Positions 62,033 to 64,000 of a DNA stretch of 64,000 nt are shown here, in pieces (the stretch's first letter is position 1; every line of letters starts with the position of its first letter). The stretch lies in contig NZ_JAYKPK010000011.1 of the NCBI RefSeq assembly GCF_035117555.1, forward strand, positions 1 to 64,000, given 5' to 3'. The translations under genes and the position numbers were made by a program. The notes under the pieces were generated by a model. That model ran no database searches. It was not told the origin of the DNA and saw only the letters and a program-made list of their open reading frames with translations. Origin of the DNA: Yoonia sp035117555 (GTDB lineage: Bacteria > Pseudomonadota > Alphaproteobacteria > Rhodobacterales > Rhodobacteraceae).

Positions 62033-63316
62033 TCAGATTGCGCGCCCGTGCAAGGCACCGTCAGGGGCGAAATCCCACGGCACCGGATCGCCCAGCACCT
62101 CGATCTGATCATGGGCTTGCGCATCCTCCAGCATCGACTCTGAAATCAGGATACGTTCCAGATGCAACGTGTCCGACAACCGCACCATCCGCAGGCCGCG
62201 CCCCGGCATCACATTGCAGGTCTTGACCGCCAATTGCACGGCATGGCGGTCATGCTCCATCACGACCGGCAACTTACCCCCGATAAGCGCGGTCGAGGTG
62301 ATGTGGTTCATATAGGTCGCTTCATAATCGATCTTATCGACCAGCCGCCTTGTGCAAATATCGGCCAAGCCCACCCCTGCCGCATTGCCATGACTGCGGT
62401 CGTCCAGATCAAGCACCACCATCTTGCCCACCTCCTGCGTCAGCCGCAGATAGGGTGTCGCCGCGCGTCCGGTGATATTCGGATCAGTGCCGGTGCCAGA
62501 GAAATTCTTGCCCATCCGGTCCACCACCAGCACGTCCAACGGGCTGAACAGGATGCGCGGCATACAGCCCCGCGCGATATCCAGCAGTTCTGCCTCGCGC
62601 GCAAGGATATCCTCCGCGCCGACCGCCTCGACCAGCTTGATATGGTCATAGGCGTTTTCGACCGTCGCCAGACCGAACAGCACCTTTGTCTTGGCGATCT
62701 TGACCTTGGTCATCGCGATGACCTGTTCGGCCATATGGCCAAAGCCCAGCATATGGCAGGCGTCCGCGCCGACCTGTTTGCCCAGCCCGATGGTGATCAT
62801 CTTCGCGAGCCCACTTTCGATCGTACCGCTGAAACTGGTATGCGGTTTGACCCGGTTGATGACCACGATCCCATCCGCCGCCATCGCGATCTTGTCCATC
62901 GCAATGGGCAGACCATTTGGCAAACGCCCGATCTCGACCGTCTCCATGCTGGACCGGATTTCACAGCCTGCGCTGTCCTCGGTCACGCCGAGCGAGGCAA
63001 GCATTTTGCGCTGCCCTTCCGCGCTTGACCCGCCGTGGCTGCCCATGGCGGGGACAATGAAAGGGACAGCGCCAAGGTCCTTCAGCGCGGCAACGACAGT
63101 CGCAACCAAAATCGGCAAATCGGCAAGGCCGCGACTGCCCACGCCCACCGCGATGGACATGCCGGGGCGCACCCTTGCGGCGATATCGGGCCGCCCGATC
63201 TGGGCGCGCACAGCACCTGCGATATCGGGCAAGGCATCATCGGTGAAAATCTGCCGCACCGGCACCATGCGCGGCAGGCTCACCGGGTCGAGCACTTTGG
63301 CGATCACGTCGCTCAT
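62033..63316 (-). CDS. LarA-like (DUF2088) protein
   Basis: About 427 residues from MSDVIAKVLDP, with AAGGAAG just upstream of the ATG at 63316. VPAMGSHGGSSAEGQ (about 101-115) and VINRVKPHTSF resemble the lactate racemase LarA family, whose known members use a nickel-pincer cofactor to epimerise 2-hydroxy acids. No LarB, LarC or LarE gene is in the window, so cofactor use is unproven. It follows the UxaA-family gene by 20 bases and precedes a permease. A role in sugar-acid or hydroxy-acid use is inferred. Confidence 0.8.
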   Translation of the reverse strand: MSDVIAKVLDPVSLPRMVPVRQIFTDDALPDIAGAVRAQIGRPDIAARVRPGMSIAVGVGSRGLADLPILVATVVAALKDLGAVPFIVPAMGSHGGSSAEGQRKMLASLGVTEDSAGCEIRSSMETVEIGRLPNGLPIAMDKIAMAADGIVVINRVKPHTSFSGTIESGLAKMITIGLGKQVGADACHMLGFGHMAEQVIAMTKVKIAKTKVLFGLATVENAYDHIKLVEAVGAEDILAREAELLDIARGCMPRILFSPLDVLVVDRMGKNFSGTGTDPNITGRAATPYLRLTQEVGKMVVLDLDDRSHGNAAGVGLADICTRRLVDKIDYEATYMNHITSTALIGGKLPVVMEHDRHAVQLAVKTCNVMPGRGLRMVRLSDTLHLERILISESMLEDAQAHDQIEVLGDPVPWDFAPDGALHGRAI

Positions 63317-63336
63317 TATCGTCTTCCTTCTTCCGA

Positions 63337-64000
63337 TCAGCTCATGATGCCGATGCTCCATGGCACGAATTCATTATCGCCAAGGCCCAGTTCTTCGCTT
63401 TTGGTCTTCTTGCCTGATGCCACGGCAATCATTTCCTCGAATATCTGCATTCCGACTTCTTCGAGTGTCGCATCGCCGTCAAGGATCACGCCCGCATTCA
63501 GGTCCATATCCTCGGTCAGGCGGGAATACATCGCCGTATTGGTCGCGATCTTGATCGCTGGCGCTGGTTTGGACCCAAACATCGACCCGCGGCCTGTGGT
63601 AAAGCAGATCAGATTGGCCCCGCCCGCAATCTGCCCGGTGGCCGAGACCGGATCAAACCCCGGCGTATCCATGAACACCAGCCCCGGTTGGGTGACCTTT
63701 TCAGCGTAGCGATACACCTCCATCAACGGGCCAGTGCCGCCCTTCATCGCAGAGCCGAGCGATTTTTCGAGGATATTCGCCAAGCCGCCGATCTGGTTGC
63801 CGGGGCTGACCGCGCCATTGATCTGCACATCACGCCCGGGCGAATATTCCTCTTTCCACCAGCGGATGCGGTCGATCAGCTTTTCGCCGACCTCCACAGT
63901 CTGCGCGCGCCGGGTCAGCGTATGTTCCACGCCATAAATCTCGGGCGTTTCCGACAGGATCGCGGTGCCACCATGGCGGGACAGGATATCGACGGCATGG
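63337..64000 (-). CDS. UxaA-family dehydratase/lyase, large-domain C-terminus (partial)
   Basis: The frame runs off the right edge; only about the last 220 residues are visible. HGGTAILSETPEIYGVEH, VSPGNQIGGLANILEKSLGSAMKGG and GLVFMDTPGFDPVSATGQIAGGANL are hallmarks of the altronate/galactarate dehydratase family, and it ends PWSIGIMS. Relatives include altronate dehydratase (UxaA), galactarate dehydratase and sulfolactate sulfo-lyase SuyB. It could complete galacturonate breakdown for the pectin locus, but its neighbours (LarA-like, permease) suggest another acid. The start lies outside the window. Confidence 0.88.
   Translation of the reverse strand, partial: HAVDILSRHGGTAILSETPEIYGVEHTLTRRAQTVEVGEKLIDRIRWWKEEYSPGRDVQINGAVSPGNQIGGLANILEKSLGSAMKGGTGPLMEVYRYAEKVTQPGLVFMDTPGFDPVSATGQIAGGANLICFTTGRGSMFGSKPAPAIKIATNTAMYSRLTEDMDLNAGVILDGDATLEEVGMQIFEEMIAVASGKKTKSEELGLGDNEFVPWSIGIMS

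Noticed and set aside
1..64000. tRNA, rRNA, CRISPR arrays, complete insertion sequences
   Set aside because: I looked for their usual features by eye and saw none; a covariance-model scan would be needed to exclude tRNA genes fully.

Overview
The window looks like chromosomal DNA of a marine-type alphaproteobacterium of the Rhodobacteraceae (Roseobacter group). This is inferred from the high GC content, the family content (TctCBA, YcjX/YcjF, DUF2125, TamA/TamB, RbfA, DapB) and the family resemblance of the proteins; no rRNA or tRNA gene was recognised to confirm it. Roughly the first 3.2 kb is visibly richer in A+T and holds a serine resolvase, an orphan membrane protein and a lipoprotein, so it reads as the end of an acquired segment.

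From about 6.1 to 20.3 kb lies a complete-looking pectin/oligogalacturonide locus. A GntR regulator is followed by a minus-strand operon encoding a Tog-type sugar ABC importer (two permeases, ATPase, binding protein), a GH28 polygalacturonase and a GH105 unsaturated galacturonyl hydrolase. A divergent AraC regulator and KDG kinase follow, and then a second minus-strand operon, uxaC-kduI-kduD-uxuB-like. Oligomers would be imported, cut inside the cell to galacturonate and 4-deoxy-5-keto-uronate, and converted by UxaC/UxuB-type and KduI/KduD enzymes toward 2-keto-3-deoxygluconate, which KdgK phosphorylates. Similar AT-rich palindromic elements occur near the promoters.

From 20.6 to 29.3 kb is a polysaccharide export region: Wzc-like BY-kinase, low-molecular-weight tyrosine phosphatase, Wza-like lipoprotein, WecA/MraY-type glycan initiator, and a YjbE/YjbF/YjbH set without YjbG. 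From 29.4 to 49.7 kb is mostly housekeeping: purU, a short Trm112-like gene, a Lon-N domain protein, a CnoX-like thioredoxin, Nudix, phosphodiester glycosidase, rbfA, dapB, hemerythrin, tamB-tamA, YafY with a divergent GST, ada with a PEP-mutase relative, truA, ycjX-ycjF and a DUF2125 protein.

From 50 to 56.3 kb is a tripartite tricarboxylate transporter (tctCBA) preceded by a response regulator and an unusual histidine kinase that carries a whole periplasmic binding protein at its C-terminus. From 57.3 to 60.5 kb is a B12-type ABC importer behind a clear cobalamin riboswitch, with an unrecognised 52-codon ORF in between. The last 3.4 kb holds a multi-spanning permease, a LarA-like (DUF2088) protein and the 3' part of a UxaA-family dehydratase that runs off the window.
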